DNA from: Granulicella sp.
GTDB lineage: Bacteria; Acidobacteriota; Terriglobia; Terriglobales; Acidobacteriaceae
Assembly (NCBI GenBank): GCA_003133205.1
Contig: PKWK01000347.1
Location: 17,861 to 81,860 of the forward strand
DNA: 64,000 nt
Reading direction: 5' to 3'
Shown: piece by piece, positions 44,565 through 54,833 of the stretch
How the letters are laid out: each line of letters opens with the position of its first letter
How positions within the stretch are numbered: the stretch's first letter is position 1
The notes under the pieces: model-generated
Databases searched by the model: none
Told to the model about the DNA's origin: nothing
What the model saw: the letters and a program-made list of their open reading frames with translations, nothing else
Program-made: the position numbers and the translations under genes

Positions 44565-47500
44565 TCAATATCTGGCTGGATGATGCGTGACAAGCATTTT
44601 CGTCTCGCGAATCGTCTCCAGCGCAACCGGGCCAATCAATCCTGAAGGCAGGAGAGGTGAGTCGGCGGTGTATTTGCGGATGTTCGTTTGAGTGTAGTGG
44701 CGGGTCGCGGAAGGCTGTGCATCTCCGATGATCCGGTTTGGCCATAGATTCGTCACATCGAGTTCCAAACTATTCTTACCCTGCGCAAGGCTGTCGGTTA
44801 TATCAAGTCGATACGGCATCGCCCAGAGAGTACCCACGCTCTTCCCATTGATGCGCACCGAGCAGATCTCGTGAAGATCCGTCAGAGTTAGAAAGACGCG
44901 CTGGTCTTTGTCCCGCTTGATATCCACCGTGGATTTGTAGATCGCCGTCCCGGAGAAGTAACGAACGCCAAGGTCCGGTGACGCACTCCAGGATTGAAAC
45001 TCGTGCAGGGGTTGGGGGCCGGTTGGCGCGCCTCGGTCGGCCTGGAATTCAATCGTCCACTGGCTTGCCCGAAGCTCCTCAGATTTTGCCGCCGAGACCT
45101 CTGTCGTCAACTGCCGGCCATCGGAAAGCGTAACCCGATACGTGCCTGCATCCGCATGCTCCAGGACGAACCCGCTCTGTTCATCGCCTCTCGCCTCCGC
45201 CGATTCGACGTTTTTGCCGTCTTTCTGGACCTGGGTCACGTGCAGGCCCGCCGGTCGCGAAAAGACCACAAAGACAGATCCGAATGGATCAAGATGCAGC
45301 GGCATCCGTGTCTGGCCGTCCTCAATTTCGTAATGCATCTGCGGAGCGATGCTCCCATCCACGGCGTTCCATATCTCGGGCGTGCGTCCGGTGACACGGA
45401 AGCGCGCAACGGTATCGATGGCGTGTGCGCCTGTGTTGCGCACGAAGTAGACGTCGCTCGTCGCATCGGCCCGATGCACGTAGTCAAGTTGTGCGGAGCT
45501 ACCCTCAAAGTCTGCGGCTACCTTCAGTGCCCGCAACGCCGCCCGACTATCCGCGTTGCAAAACACCGTGCCGGCGCCGTAGGCATGCGATGCCGCCGTA
45601 CACCCATCCCATAGCTCATGCGTCAACTGCGAGAATCGCTTCCCTGCTTCCTCATCCAGGTTGCCCGTCGGGCCCAGGGGAGCCTGCCCTGCGATGCTTC
45701 CACCCTGTCGCACATAACTCGCAATACGTTCCAGCGCAGCGAGGCTTAGCCTTCGTCCCGCGGGCAGCACCATCAGCCGATATACATTTCCGCCCGGCGA
45801 TGTAATGTTGCCGCCATGCACCGAAAGGGTGTGCAGCAATGCGTCCTCGTCGGTCACGTCGTAGTCGTATCCGGGGAGAACATGCGCCGGATCGTCGCGT
45901 TTGAGGCGCACGAAGTTAGGCACCTCATCCCCATAGAAATAGAGGACATCATCGACGGAATGACCTTGCTGGAGAAGAAACTGCGAGCGGTTCAGGTATT
46001 GAAAAAATGCTTCTCCCTGCTGCCACCATGTGATGTTCGGATTGAGATGCGTCCCCGCAAAATACTCATTCCCGGGTAAACCAAATTCCTTTGGAGACGA
46101 GGTGAACTGGTGCCACACGAGGCGATTCATCCCCTCTGTCAGAGCCTGATCGAACGCTGGCTTCAGATCGGTTGCCAGGGACTCGCTCCACTGCGGCCCG
46201 ATGCTGGTCATGCCTTCCTCTGCGACCAGCTTCTTTCCATAGATGTCTGCCGCGCTCGAAGCTTCTTTGGTGAAATACCGCTCGTCGTCGCGGGAGCGGT
46301 GCTCAACAGACGGTGCCCAGTACTCCGACTGTGGAATGGCCAGGGAGCGGAAGGTTTCAAGCGCATCGATCGGAGCGCCGTGTGGCCCGCCGGACTCACA
46401 CTGCAAGCCAAGGCCGTATGCCTTTGCGCGCTCCGCGAAGTGGTCGTAGTGGTCGGTAAGGAGGTCACCTACCGTCCGCCGCAAATCATTGAGGAAGCGA
46501 TTGCTGGTTGCGCGGTCGTTGACGATGCGTCCGGCGACGATCGGCAAGTAGTGAATGGGGTCGTAACCACGGCGCCTGCGAAATTCGTCCGCGAATCGCC
46601 CCGTCCAGTTGGTGCCGCCCACTTCCCAACTATCAGTCGCAAGGTACATCAGGGTGGTCTTCAGATAAGGCCGACCGGCATCGAGCAGTGGCGCGACAGT
46701 CTGATCCCAATAAATGTCGAATGCGCCGCGGTCGAGATAGTCGATTGCCAGCCCCTGCCATGCGCCGCTCGAGGTCGATACCCGCGCGTCGGAGTTGGTG
46801 TAGCCAATGCGCAGAATCTCCCATGCTCCGTGCGAGGGTGGCCGCCAAGTCATGTGACCGGCCTGATCTACTTGTGCGCTCAGATCGGTGACGTTCTGGA
46901 GTTCGGTGTCCTGCTCCCCGGGAGTCGGCGGCGCGTCATCGAGCAGCGGCTCCGAAGGCGGCATGGAGAGGCCGGTCTCGGCCGCGGCCGTCTTGAGGCG
47001 CAATGCCCGGATCGCTGGACGGCCGGCTCCGGTCGCACCCGGCAAGGCAGCGCCATGAGCCAAAGGGTACGCCAGCACAGCGATCTGGCGATAGAAGCCA
47101 TCCTTAGTTTGCGGCATATTCAGGACGCCGTCGAAACTCTTCCCATCCTGCACAACTGTCCGCGACCAGGTAAGCAGGTGAGAAGCATGATCGGGCGTCA
47201 CATCGGGTCCGCCAAGATTCCATCCGCTGGTGATGTTCAGCGTCACCTCGAGATGTAACTGCGCTGCCGTCTTCAGAGCATGCACGTAGAGGCGCACCCA
47301 CGCGGGGCTGCCGAACAGTGGCCCTGGAGGAACGTTGGCATTGCCTCCCTGATTGGATCCATTCGCATCCACCAGGAGCACGCCGCCGAACCCTTTGCGA
47401 CTCATCTCCGTCAAGTCGCGTGTGATGGTTTCCTCGGTGGTATTGCCGTTCAGCCACCACCAGTAGCAGCGCAGTTTTGCCTGCGCGGGAGGCGAGGCGA

Positions 47501-47609
47501 AGCCTTCTCTCAGCGAGATGTCTGGAGATCGAGCGACTTGCGCGCCGGCGACGGCTGGAGTCAGACCGATCAACAGCGCAAGAATAGGGAGGACTCGACC
47601 GTAAGACAC
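44565..47609 (-). CDS. GH106-like alpha-L-rhamnosidase, secreted
   Basis: 1014 residues, the usual size for GH106. A signal peptide (VLPILALLIGLTPAVAGAQ) is followed by the family's N-terminal part KLRCYWWWLNGNTTEETITR and DLTEMSRKGFGGVLLVDANG, then barrel segments LHLEVTLNITSGWNLGGPDV and FAERAKAYGLGLQCESGGPH, LVAEEGMTSIGPQWSESLA and MNRLVWHQFTSSPKEFGLPG. The C-terminus is beta-rich with a galactose-binding-like fold (VFLTLTDLHEICSVRINGKS). GH106 enzymes release rhamnose from pectin side chains or glycosides. The start is GTG at 47609 with AGGTG upstream. It follows a TonB receptor gene by 82 bases on the same strand. Confidence 0.88.
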   Translation of the reverse strand: MSYGRVLPILALLIGLTPAVAGAQVARSPDISLREGFASPPAQAKLRCYWWWLNGNTTEETITRDLTEMSRKGFGGVLLVDANGSNQGGNANVPPGPLFGSPAWVRLYVHALKTAAQLHLEVTLNITSGWNLGGPDVTPDHASHLLTWSRTVVQDGKSFDGVLNMPQTKDGFYRQIAVLAYPLAHGAALPGATGAGRPAIRALRLKTAAAETGLSMPPSEPLLDDAPPTPGEQDTELQNVTDLSAQVDQAGHMTWRPPSHGAWEILRIGYTNSDARVSTSSGAWQGLAIDYLDRGAFDIYWDQTVAPLLDAGRPYLKTTLMYLATDSWEVGGTNWTGRFADEFRRRRGYDPIHYLPIVAGRIVNDRATSNRFLNDLRRTVGDLLTDHYDHFAERAKAYGLGLQCESGGPHGAPIDALETFRSLAIPQSEYWAPSVEHRSRDDERYFTKEASSAADIYGKKLVAEEGMTSIGPQWSESLATDLKPAFDQALTEGMNRLVWHQFTSSPKEFGLPGNEYFAGTHLNPNITWWQQGEAFFQYLNRSQFLLQQGHSVDDVLYFYGDEVPNFVRLKRDDPAHVLPGYDYDVTDEDALLHTLSVHGGNITSPGGNVYRLMVLPAGRRLSLAALERIASYVRQGGSIAGQAPLGPTGNLDEEAGKRFSQLTHELWDGCTAASHAYGAGTVFCNADSRAALRALKVAADFEGSSAQLDYVHRADATSDVYFVRNTGAHAIDTVARFRVTGRTPEIWNAVDGSIAPQMHYEIEDGQTRMPLHLDPFGSVFVVFSRPAGLHVTQVQKDGKNVESAEARGDEQSGFVLEHADAGTYRVTLSDGRQLTTEVSAAKSEELRASQWTIEFQADRGAPTGPQPLHEFQSWSASPDLGVRYFSGTAIYKSTVDIKRDKDQRVFLTLTDLHEICSVRINGKSVGTLWAMPYRLDITDSLAQGKNSLELDVTNLWPNRIIGDAQPSATRHYTQTNIRKYTADSPLLPSGLIGPVALETIRETKMLVTHHPARY

Positions 47610-47652
47610 CGGGCACCTGAGGAAACGCTACGAGAATCGACGATGGTGGAAG

Positions 47653-47679
47653 GGTCCCGGAGGTGTTGGCTCCGGGACC
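47653..47679. terminator. Hairpin between TonB receptor and GH106 gene
   Basis: GGTCCCGGAG and CTCCGGGACC form a perfect 10-bp stem with a 7-base loop, 12 bases after the receptor stop on the minus strand. No clear U-run follows, so it may attenuate or protect the mRNA rather than fully stop transcription. Confidence 0.55.
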
Positions 47680-47691
47680 GTGGAGATTGGG

Positions 47692-50600
47692 TTAGAAGTT
47701 GATACGCGCCGTGAGTTGGCCGTACCGAGGATCGTTCGCCTGGGTCAGGGTCGTGATGCCGTTAGTCGTCGTGACTGGCACCAGTCCATAGGTCGAACTG
47801 TTGAGGCCCGTACCAGGGCCGCTGAAGTTCGGGCGGTTGCCCACGTTGAAGAACTCGCCGCGAATCTCGAAGTTGACACCTTCCCGCACGATGAACTGTT
47901 TGAAAGCAGAAAGGTCCACCTGCGGGTAGATCCTCTGCCGCTCATTGATGTATTGAGGATTGCTTTGGATGGTGTAACTGTACCGCTGCTTGTAGGCAGG
48001 GGTTGGCGAGGTCGAGTCACAGGCAATGACGCCGGTATGGGTCGACACCGGCGTTCCGGTCGCATCCTCGTAGCAGGTGTTGAACATCCGCTGGAAGTTG
48101 CGCGGAGCCCCCGCCAGCGGATCGCCAATCAGGTCCACACTGCCAGGTGCTGCGATCAGGTTTCCATTTTGCGCACGCATGACGGCATTCAGTTTCCACC
48201 CGCCGAGTAGAAGACGCTGATAGGCCGGCCGCTCAAGGAACTGAGGCAGCTCAATTGTGCCGAACACGTTGCCAATCAAGCTCGGGCCAGGATCAACAAC
48301 GCCGGTCAGGGACGAGCCAACACCGAAGTTGTTGGCGAAAGTGGTGTGGTTGATTAACTTGTCCCAGGTGAGACTGGCCTGAAACGAGACATGGTGCGCC
48401 ATCGGCTTGCTGACCTGAATCTGCAAGGCGTCGTAACGCTGGTAACCGATGGATTGATAATTCTTGTTGACGCTCTGGAACTGCGGATAAGGCTTTAACA
48501 ACAGATTGCGTGCAATGGTGGTGCCATTGGCCTGTGAGAACGCGGGTAACTTTCCAGCCAACGGGTTGGCTACCGGCTGTATCACTGCGTTCTGGTTGGC
48601 CAGATTGGTTGCGGGGTCTGTTGATGTGCTGTAGTACTGCTGCGGCACCACGTTGATGTCCTGGTTCACTTCGAGCTCGCTCGGACGCTGGTTCACGTAT
48701 CCGATCTGCACCTGCAGGTTTCCCACAAACTGCTGTTGAATGTTGACGGTGAACTGCTGGGCCTTTGGCTGCACATGGTTTTGATCGACGAAGGTGACAC
48801 TGGTGCCGAGCGCGGTGCCCAGGCCGAGCGAACTGCCCGTCGGCAGGACCACCCCGCTGGGGAAGGGATTGGCAAGTGTCGTCACGGGCTGGAACGTAGT
48901 GGTATTTACGTTGGAACCGCCCGTGCCACCGGATGTATTGCCCGCGTTTTGCGAATATCCCGTCGCAATCGGCCCCTCGACGGTGTTGAAGTAGATGATG
49001 CCGTAGCCGGCGCGGAACACCGTCCCAGGAAACACCTGGTACGCGACGCCCAGTCGCGGCTGGAAGTTGTTCAGATCCGTCGGATACGGGAAGCGGCGGC
49101 GGCTGGTGGCATATTGCAGACCGCCGTTGAGTGTAAGACCGGTCACCGAGGACTGCAGCGGGCTGGGGCACGTGGTGCAGAAGTTGGTGACAAACTTGTT
49201 GTAGCGCTCCGTAAAGGGCGACTCGTAGTCCCAACGGACGCCGAGGTTCACGGTCAGTTTGTTATTCACGCGCCAGTCGTCCTGCACAAAGGGCGCCAAG
49301 TAGTTTTGATGAAGCGCGTAAGACGGGTTGATGGTGTACTGAAGCGCGTTGTGGTACCCCAACAGAAGCGAAGCCAGAGCGTTTCCCGACGTTGAGTCGC
49401 CGGTAGCGGGCTTTAACTGCGTCAGGGTGCGGTCGATCGTAAGCCCGGTGAAGCCGCTCTCCCCCGGTTGCACATTGTAGTTAAGGAAGTTGGCTTCAAA
49501 GCCGAACCTTACTGTATGACGGCCGAAAGTCTTGGTCACAATCTCTTCCACCGAATCAGTCAAACTCGTACTCACCTGACTCGTGTTGGTCGAGCCACCG
49601 CTTACGCCCGCCGCAATCGTGGAGCCGTCGGAGTTGCTGGTGATGCCCGGGAAACTGGTATAGGGAAGGCCAGCGTTCGACATGCCGATCGTGGACAGGT
49701 CGAAGTTCTGGTCGTAGGGATTCTTCAAGCCGAACGGATGCCACACGACCCCGAGACGCGAGTCCAGCACCGTGCTCGAGTTGAACTGCTGAACGTCGTC
49801 AAGACTGCCGCCGCGCGTATTGCGATACACCTTGTAGCCACCCTCACCCGTGCCGGCGGGTCCGATACCCTTGGGGTAGCCCTCCAGCGGGTTGCTCTGC
49901 GTTAGGCTCGAACGGAACAGGATGATGCTCATCTTGTTCTTCTGGCCAAACGCCTGGTCGAGACGACCGATGAGAGACGGATAGTTGTTAGGGTAAGAAG
50001 TATCGGTGGAGATGTAGTTCTGGACCGTGCTGAAGTTGCTTCCGACGCTCGGGAAGTAACTGATGAGGGCTTTGCCTGCGGGGTTCAGGCCCTCGGTCAC
50101 ACCCACGGAGTTCGGTCCGGCAATGTTGTTGTTCGGGAAATAAACAGTGCGGGAACCAGCGACAACCGGGGACAGTGGATCGTAGATCTGGCGACCTGAG
50201 GTGCAAAGCCCGGCTGAATTGAAGGTGGCGCAAAGCTCGCTGAAGTCCCCGGCGACCTCCCGATTATCCGGCATCAACCCGGTAAAAGGGTTCGACACAT
50301 GCGAGTGGTAACGCTCATAGGAGATCATAAAGAACGTCTTGTCGCGGCCGTCATACACCTTGGGAATGAAAACCGGTCCGTCGACCACGAAGCCCGCCTG
50401 GCTGAGTTGATCATTACCACGATGCGTTGGGGAAGCGGGATTGATCGCGCCGTTCTGATTGGGAACATTCTGGTACAGGTTTGCGTTCAGATACGTGTTC
50501 TGGAGCACGTAATAAGCGGAACCATGGATCTTATTCGTTCCGTTTCTAACGACAACGTTGGTGACCGTTCCGTTGCCGTGGCCAACCTGGGCATCGAAGA

Positions 50601-51330
50601 TTGAAGTCCCGATTTTGGTCTCCTGCACGGCTTCAGGCGAAGGCGTGAACCCTGCGTAAGTTGCGCCGGAGAGCCGCTCGGGAGGATCGTTCGGAATTCC
50701 GTCGAGCGTCAAGCGGTTGTGGCCGGCGTTGCCGTCCGATGCGATCTGCACCGCGACGCCGCTGAAGGGGTTGGTGAACTGGCTGGAATGGCCCTGGAAG
50801 TACCCGCCGGAACCATTATTAGTGACACCAACGGCGAGGGTCGCCATTACATAAGGATCGCGCCCCTCATTCGGCAGGTCCGAAACCTCCTGAGCACTCA
50901 AGGTCGTGGCGATGTTGGCTGAGCCGGTATCCAGGAGCGAATTGGTTCCTACGACCTCAACAGTTTCCGTTGCTTCCCCGACAGAAAGATTGAAGTCGAC
51001 CTGCTGCAACTGTCCGGCAGTCAAGGTGACGTTATTGTTGCTTGCCGTTTTGAATCCCGGGACCGTGGACGTCACTGTGTATATTCCTGGGTTCAGGGCC
51101 GCAAAGGCGTACACACCCGACCCGTTGGTCTTGACCGTCGCCGTGAAATGGGTCGAGTTCTCGACTGCGGTGACCACGGCGTTCGGCACCTTCGCCCCGG
51201 TCGCGTCATTCACCTCACCTTGGATGCTCCCGAGGTACCGTTGCGCGACAGCAGAAACGGTCAAACCGAAACTGAGCGTCAGCAGTATTCCGAAACTGAT
51301 GACCAGGTTGCGAAAGCGGGTGTTGTACAC
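47692..51330 (-). CDS. Oar-like TonB-dependent receptor (glycan locus 2)
   Basis: 1212 residues from a GTG at 51330, chosen because TTGGAGG lies five bases upstream. The signal peptide (NLVISFGILLTLSFGLTVSA) is followed by the carboxypeptidase-regulatory-like domain (GSIQGEVNDATGAKVPNAVV). A plug has DLPNEGRDPYVMATLAVGVT and NRLTLDGIPNDPPERLSGAT. The barrel ends DPRYGQLTARINF with C-terminal Phe. It lies upstream of the GH106-like gene on the same strand and is divergent from a membrane-anchored winged-helix protein. Uptake of rhamnose-containing oligosaccharides is inferred from this arrangement. Confidence 0.92.
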   Translation of the reverse strand: MYNTRFRNLVISFGILLTLSFGLTVSAVAQRYLGSIQGEVNDATGAKVPNAVVTAVENSTHFTATVKTNGSGVYAFAALNPGIYTVTSTVPGFKTASNNNVTLTAGQLQQVDFNLSVGEATETVEVVGTNSLLDTGSANIATTLSAQEVSDLPNEGRDPYVMATLAVGVTNNGSGGYFQGHSSQFTNPFSGVAVQIASDGNAGHNRLTLDGIPNDPPERLSGATYAGFTPSPEAVQETKIGTSIFDAQVGHGNGTVTNVVVRNGTNKIHGSAYYVLQNTYLNANLYQNVPNQNGAINPASPTHRGNDQLSQAGFVVDGPVFIPKVYDGRDKTFFMISYERYHSHVSNPFTGLMPDNREVAGDFSELCATFNSAGLCTSGRQIYDPLSPVVAGSRTVYFPNNNIAGPNSVGVTEGLNPAGKALISYFPSVGSNFSTVQNYISTDTSYPNNYPSLIGRLDQAFGQKNKMSIILFRSSLTQSNPLEGYPKGIGPAGTGEGGYKVYRNTRGGSLDDVQQFNSSTVLDSRLGVVWHPFGLKNPYDQNFDLSTIGMSNAGLPYTSFPGITSNSDGSTIAAGVSGGSTNTSQVSTSLTDSVEEIVTKTFGRHTVRFGFEANFLNYNVQPGESGFTGLTIDRTLTQLKPATGDSTSGNALASLLLGYHNALQYTINPSYALHQNYLAPFVQDDWRVNNKLTVNLGVRWDYESPFTERYNKFVTNFCTTCPSPLQSSVTGLTLNGGLQYATSRRRFPYPTDLNNFQPRLGVAYQVFPGTVFRAGYGIIYFNTVEGPIATGYSQNAGNTSGGTGGSNVNTTTFQPVTTLANPFPSGVVLPTGSSLGLGTALGTSVTFVDQNHVQPKAQQFTVNIQQQFVGNLQVQIGYVNQRPSELEVNQDINVVPQQYYSTSTDPATNLANQNAVIQPVANPLAGKLPAFSQANGTTIARNLLLKPYPQFQSVNKNYQSIGYQRYDALQIQVSKPMAHHVSFQASLTWDKLINHTTFANNFGVGSSLTGVVDPGPSLIGNVFGTIELPQFLERPAYQRLLLGGWKLNAVMRAQNGNLIAAPGSVDLIGDPLAGAPRNFQRMFNTCYEDATGTPVSTHTGVIACDSTSPTPAYKQRYSYTIQSNPQYINERQRIYPQVDLSAFKQFIVREGVNFEIRGEFFNVGNRPNFSGPGTGLNSSTYGLVPVTTTNGITTLTQANDPRYGQLTARINF

Positions 51331-51616
51331 AAGAACCTCCAAGAAGTATGAAGCGAACACTATTAACATCCACGGGGCCACTTCCCTCAATGGGGGAAGC
51401 CCGTCCGATCCGGGGCACAGCCGCGTGGCGTTTCAAAGATGATTCATAGTGGAGAGCGGATTGCTGGCCAGCAAGTTAATTTACCGGAAGCAACACATTA
51501 ATTTACCGTAAGGAGAGAAGTAAGTACCTATATTTCATGTTCTTACAAGAACAAGTGACTAAACGTTTGGCCTGCGTGCTAAACTTGTCCGCGCTCAACA
51601 ATTGCCGGGAAAGTTT

Positions 51617-52963
51617 ATGGGTTCCATAGCAAACGCCCCAACCGAAGAACGCTTGGATCAGCCAAGCATCGAGGAGCGGCGCGCTCTCATCGAGCGCGTG
51701 GCTGCGAGTTCGCAGTTCGGTCGATCGGCCAGACTCCGTGACTTTTTGCTCTACGTCGGCGGCCAGTCGCTGAAAGAGGGCTGCCCGGAGATCCATGAGC
51801 AGGAGATAGGCGCGAAGGTCTTCGGAAGGAGCTCGTCCTACGACCGAAGCCAGGACAATATCGTTCGGGTCAACGCGACCGAACTGCGAAAGCGCATCGA
51901 GTTGTATTTCGCGTCCGAAGGCGCGCATGAAACTCTGATCCTCGAGATCCCGCGAGGCGGGTATAAGCCGATATTCCATAGGCGTTTACTCGGAGTCCAG
52001 ACCGGATTGGGAACGTCCACAGAGGCGCTCCACCCCCCGGATCTCCTGCCGCATGACGCGGCGACCGCCGTTCGCAAGAGTCAAAGCAAGGTCGCGCATT
52101 TTGTGTGGGCAGCCGTGAGCGCGACCCTCGCAGTCACTTGCGTCCTGCTCTTTCAGCAAGTCCGCGCCATGCGAAAGGTGCTCAACCCCTGGGACGGAAA
52201 GCCGGCAGTTGCGGCCTTCTGGACGGATTTTCTGCGTTACCACCAGCAAACCGACGTCGTTCTGCCGGATGACTCACTCAGTGTGATCGAAGACCTCGTT
52301 CGCCATCCCATTTCATTTGGGGATTACCTCAACCGCAACTACATGCGAGAGATCCAGTCTTCGAACCTCAGTCCGGAACGAAAATTCGATTTGGACCAGA
52401 TTTATTCTCATAATCTGATCACCTTCGGCGGTGTTCGCGCCGCCCAACAAATGCTCGCCCTGATCCCTGCGCCCTCCACCACCCACCTCACGCTTTCCCG
52501 CTATTATGTGGGCGACGCAATCAAGCGGAACAATGTCATTTTGATCGGCGGCAAGAAAGCGAACCCGTGGGTCCACCTCTTCGATGACCAGATCAACTTC
52601 GTCACGGACTTCGACAATTCGGGTTCGCAAGCCTTCGTTGCAAACCTCCATCCGAGACCCGGGGAGCAAGCTACCTACACGGTGTCATACGATCCAAATG
52701 CATTGGTCGGCTACAGCGTCATCGCCTACCTGCCAAACCCCAGCCATACTGGCAACGCAGTCATTCTCGCTGGGACAGATTCAGACGCGACAGATGCAGC
52801 GGCAGAGTTTCTGGCATCGGAAGAGCAACTGGAAAAGTTCCAGGACACCCTTCACGTCAAGAACTTTCCCTACTTCGAAATCCTTCTCAAGACCTCGCGC
52901 CTCAGTGGAACCTCATTGAACGCCGAACTGATCGCCTACAGAACCTACCCTGGACTTCGCTGA
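51617..52963 (+). CDS. Membrane-anchored winged-helix regulator-like protein
   Basis: 448 residues. The N-terminal about 120 residues contain the winged-helix-like domain found in Acidobacteria and in some adenylate-cyclase-like proteins: LRDFLLYVGGQSLKEGCPEI, HEQEIGAKVFGRSSSYDRSQ, DNIVRVNATELRKRIELYFA and LILEIPRGGYKPIF. One transmembrane helix follows (FVWAAVSATLAVTCVLLFQQ), then a 270-residue periplasmic-side part without a known motif. A ToxR-like one-component membrane regulator is the best reading. The ATG at 51617 has GGAAAG upstream. It is divergent from the TonB receptor of glycan locus 2, which it probably controls. Confidence 0.8.
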   Translation: MGSIANAPTEERLDQPSIEERRALIERVAASSQFGRSARLRDFLLYVGGQSLKEGCPEIHEQEIGAKVFGRSSSYDRSQDNIVRVNATELRKRIELYFASEGAHETLILEIPRGGYKPIFHRRLLGVQTGLGTSTEALHPPDLLPHDAATAVRKSQSKVAHFVWAAVSATLAVTCVLLFQQVRAMRKVLNPWDGKPAVAAFWTDFLRYHQQTDVVLPDDSLSVIEDLVRHPISFGDYLNRNYMREIQSSNLSPERKFDLDQIYSHNLITFGGVRAAQQMLALIPAPSTTHLTLSRYYVGDAIKRNNVILIGGKKANPWVHLFDDQINFVTDFDNSGSQAFVANLHPRPGEQATYTVSYDPNALVGYSVIAYLPNPSHTGNAVILAGTDSDATDAAAEFLASEEQLEKFQDTLHVKNFPYFEILLKTSRLSGTSLNAELIAYRTYPGLR

Positions 52964-53014
52964 CGCGGCTGGTCGTGCCGCCAGGTGATATACCTCTCGG
53001 GAGAGGACTTCGCG

Positions 53015-53759
53015 ATGATCGAAGAGGAGTTGCAACTACCGATGCCGGACGGGATGGCCGACGCCGTCCTGTTCACGCCGGAGCCGTCCAGACCGTTGCC
53101 GGGAGTGCTCCACCTGCCGGATATTGGGAGCATTCGCGAGTCGCACCGGGAGATGGCTCGGCGGCTGGCGGCGCAGGGATATGTCGTCCTGATGCCGAAC
53201 CCTTTCTATCGCAGCGGGCGGCCACCCGTGTTCGATTTTCCGCGCAAGATGGGCGAGCCGCGCACGATGCAGCGGTTCGCCGAACTGGTGGGCCCGATGA
53301 CTGCCGAGGCGCAGACGAGGGACGTCGCGGCTTACGTGGACCTGCTGGCTGCGCAGCCTGCGGTTCGGCCGGGACCGATGGGGGGCCGTGGGATACTGCT
53401 TCTGCGGGGCATTAGCGTTGCGAACCGCGGCAGCACGGCCTGCTAAGGTAGCAGCGGCGGCTTCGTTCCATGGCGGAGGACTGTACAAGGCGGGCAGCCC
53501 CGACAGCCCGCACCTGGTCCTGCCGCAGGTGAAGGCGCGGCTCTACTTCGGCCATGCGGTGGAGGACAAGAGCATGACGGCGGAGGACATCGCGCACTTC
53601 GAGCAGGCGCTGGCTGCCTGGGGTGGGGTGTACGAAAGCGAGACATACGAAGGCGCGTCTCATGGCTGGACCGTTCCGGATAATCCCGTCTTCAACGCAG
53701 CGCAGGCCGATCGGGCATTCAGCAAGCTGACGGAGTTGTTCGCAAAAACGCTGCGGTAG
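53015..53759 (+). pseudogene. Dienelactone hydrolase family, frameshifted at a G run
   Basis: The first half reads PMPDGMADAVLFTPEPSRPL, PGVLHLPDIGSIRESHREMA and GYVVLMPNPFYRS. At six Gs (53380-53385) the frame breaks; removing one base restores MGAVGYCFCGALALRTAAAR, with the nucleophile-elbow Cys, followed by AVEDKSMTAEDIAHFEQALA (Asp) and GASHGWTVPDNP (His). The repaired protein would be about 247 residues, normal for the alpha/beta-hydrolase family. The damage is a one-base homopolymer difference, so a sequencing error is as likely as a true mutation. The substrate is unknown. Confidence 0.8.
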
Positions 53760-53828
53760 AATAGTCCGGCCTGAGACTCCCCTGCACAATGAAGCCGCGA
53801 TCAGGTTCGTGATAAAGAGGACTTACCG

Positions 53829-54833
53829 GTGAAGCGCGCTATCGTTCTCCTGCTCGTCCTGCTCGCCGCAGCCGTCCCTATTGCGTGGCGACGCAGAAAC
53901 CAGCAGCGGCTTGTGGTGTCGCCTCGTGAACTTATCCTGCCCGCGGACGGAGCCCTGCACCGTGCTGCCCAGGTGAGGCTCTCGCGAGGAGGGCCGATCG
54001 GCGACCTCACCGTAGCTTCGATCGGAGTTCCGACTCGTCTGCTCCCGGCAGGCGATGGCGCTGTCATGGAGATTCAATCGCCAGTGAACCCGGGAACGCA
54101 GCAGCTCGCGGTCCGGTACCGCGGCGGTTCCACGTTGGTCGCGGTGCATTTTGTGCCCGATGCCAGCGACCGATTTGGCGATGGCACACCCGACTTTCTC
54201 CGCCTGCACACGACGGCCGACCGCTCCGCCTTCCGCGCCTGGTTCGCGGCGCTGGCGGACACTGCCGCCGCGCTACCCCCCGAACGTCTGCCGCATGAGA
54301 TCGACGACTGCGCCGCCCTTCTGCGGTGGTGCTACCGCGGTGCGCTGCATGCTCACGACGAGGCTTGGCAGGCGTCCATGCCTCTGGAGACGCTGCCGCC
54401 ACTCCCATCCGTCGTGCAGTATACGTACCCATTCACGCCGCTTGGCGCCAACCTGTTCCGCGTGCGCTCCGGCGTCTACACCTCGGACGATGCGGCCAAT
54501 GGCAGCTTTGCTCAGTTTGCCGATGCAAAGACGCTTTGGCAGCGCAACACGTTCTTCGTCACGCGGGATGTGCGTGCCGCGCGTTCGGGTGACCTGCTCT
54601 TCTACCGCCAACTGGAGCAGAATTCGCCATTCCACTCCATGATCCTCACCGGTGCGGCGCACGAGTGGGCGGTCTACCACACCGGCCCCATCGGCAACGG
54701 CCCCGGCGAGGTGCGGCGCGTGGCTCTCGATGACTTGCTTCACCATCCGGATAGTCGCTGGCGGCCGATTCCGGGGAATAGCAACTTCCTTGGGGTGTAT
54801 CGTTGGAACGTCTTACGCGAGGATCTTCGATGA
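53829..54833 (+). CDS. DUF1175 protein (YfaT-like)
   Basis: 334 residues. It has one N-terminal hydrophobic helix ([17 protein letters not shown]) that anchors or exports it. Residues about 30-110 are a beta-sandwich ([20 protein letters not shown]). The rest is the DUF1175 domain: [71 protein letters not shown] and HSMILTG, with Cys and His placed as in an NlpC-like papain fold (my inference). E. coli YfaT, next to the A2M-like YfaS, is of the same family. The start is GTG at 53829. Its stop overlaps the ATG of the A2M gene, so the two are coupled. Confidence 0.85.
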   Translation: MKRAIVLLLVLLAAAVPIAWRRRNQQRLVVSPRELILPADGALHRAAQVRLSRGGPIGDLTVASIGVPTRLLPAGDGAVMEIQSPVNPGTQQLAVRYRGGSTLVAVHFVPDASDRFGDGTPDFLRLHTTADRSAFRAWFAALADTAAALPPERLPHEIDDCAALLRWCYRGALHAHDEAWQASMPLETLPPLPSVVQYTYPFTPLGANLFRVRSGVYTSDDAANGSFAQFADAKTLWQRNTFFVTRDVRAARSGDLLFYRQLEQNSPFHSMILTGAAHEWAVYHTGPIGNGPGEVRRVALDDLLHHPDSRWRPIPGNSNFLGVYRWNVLREDLR

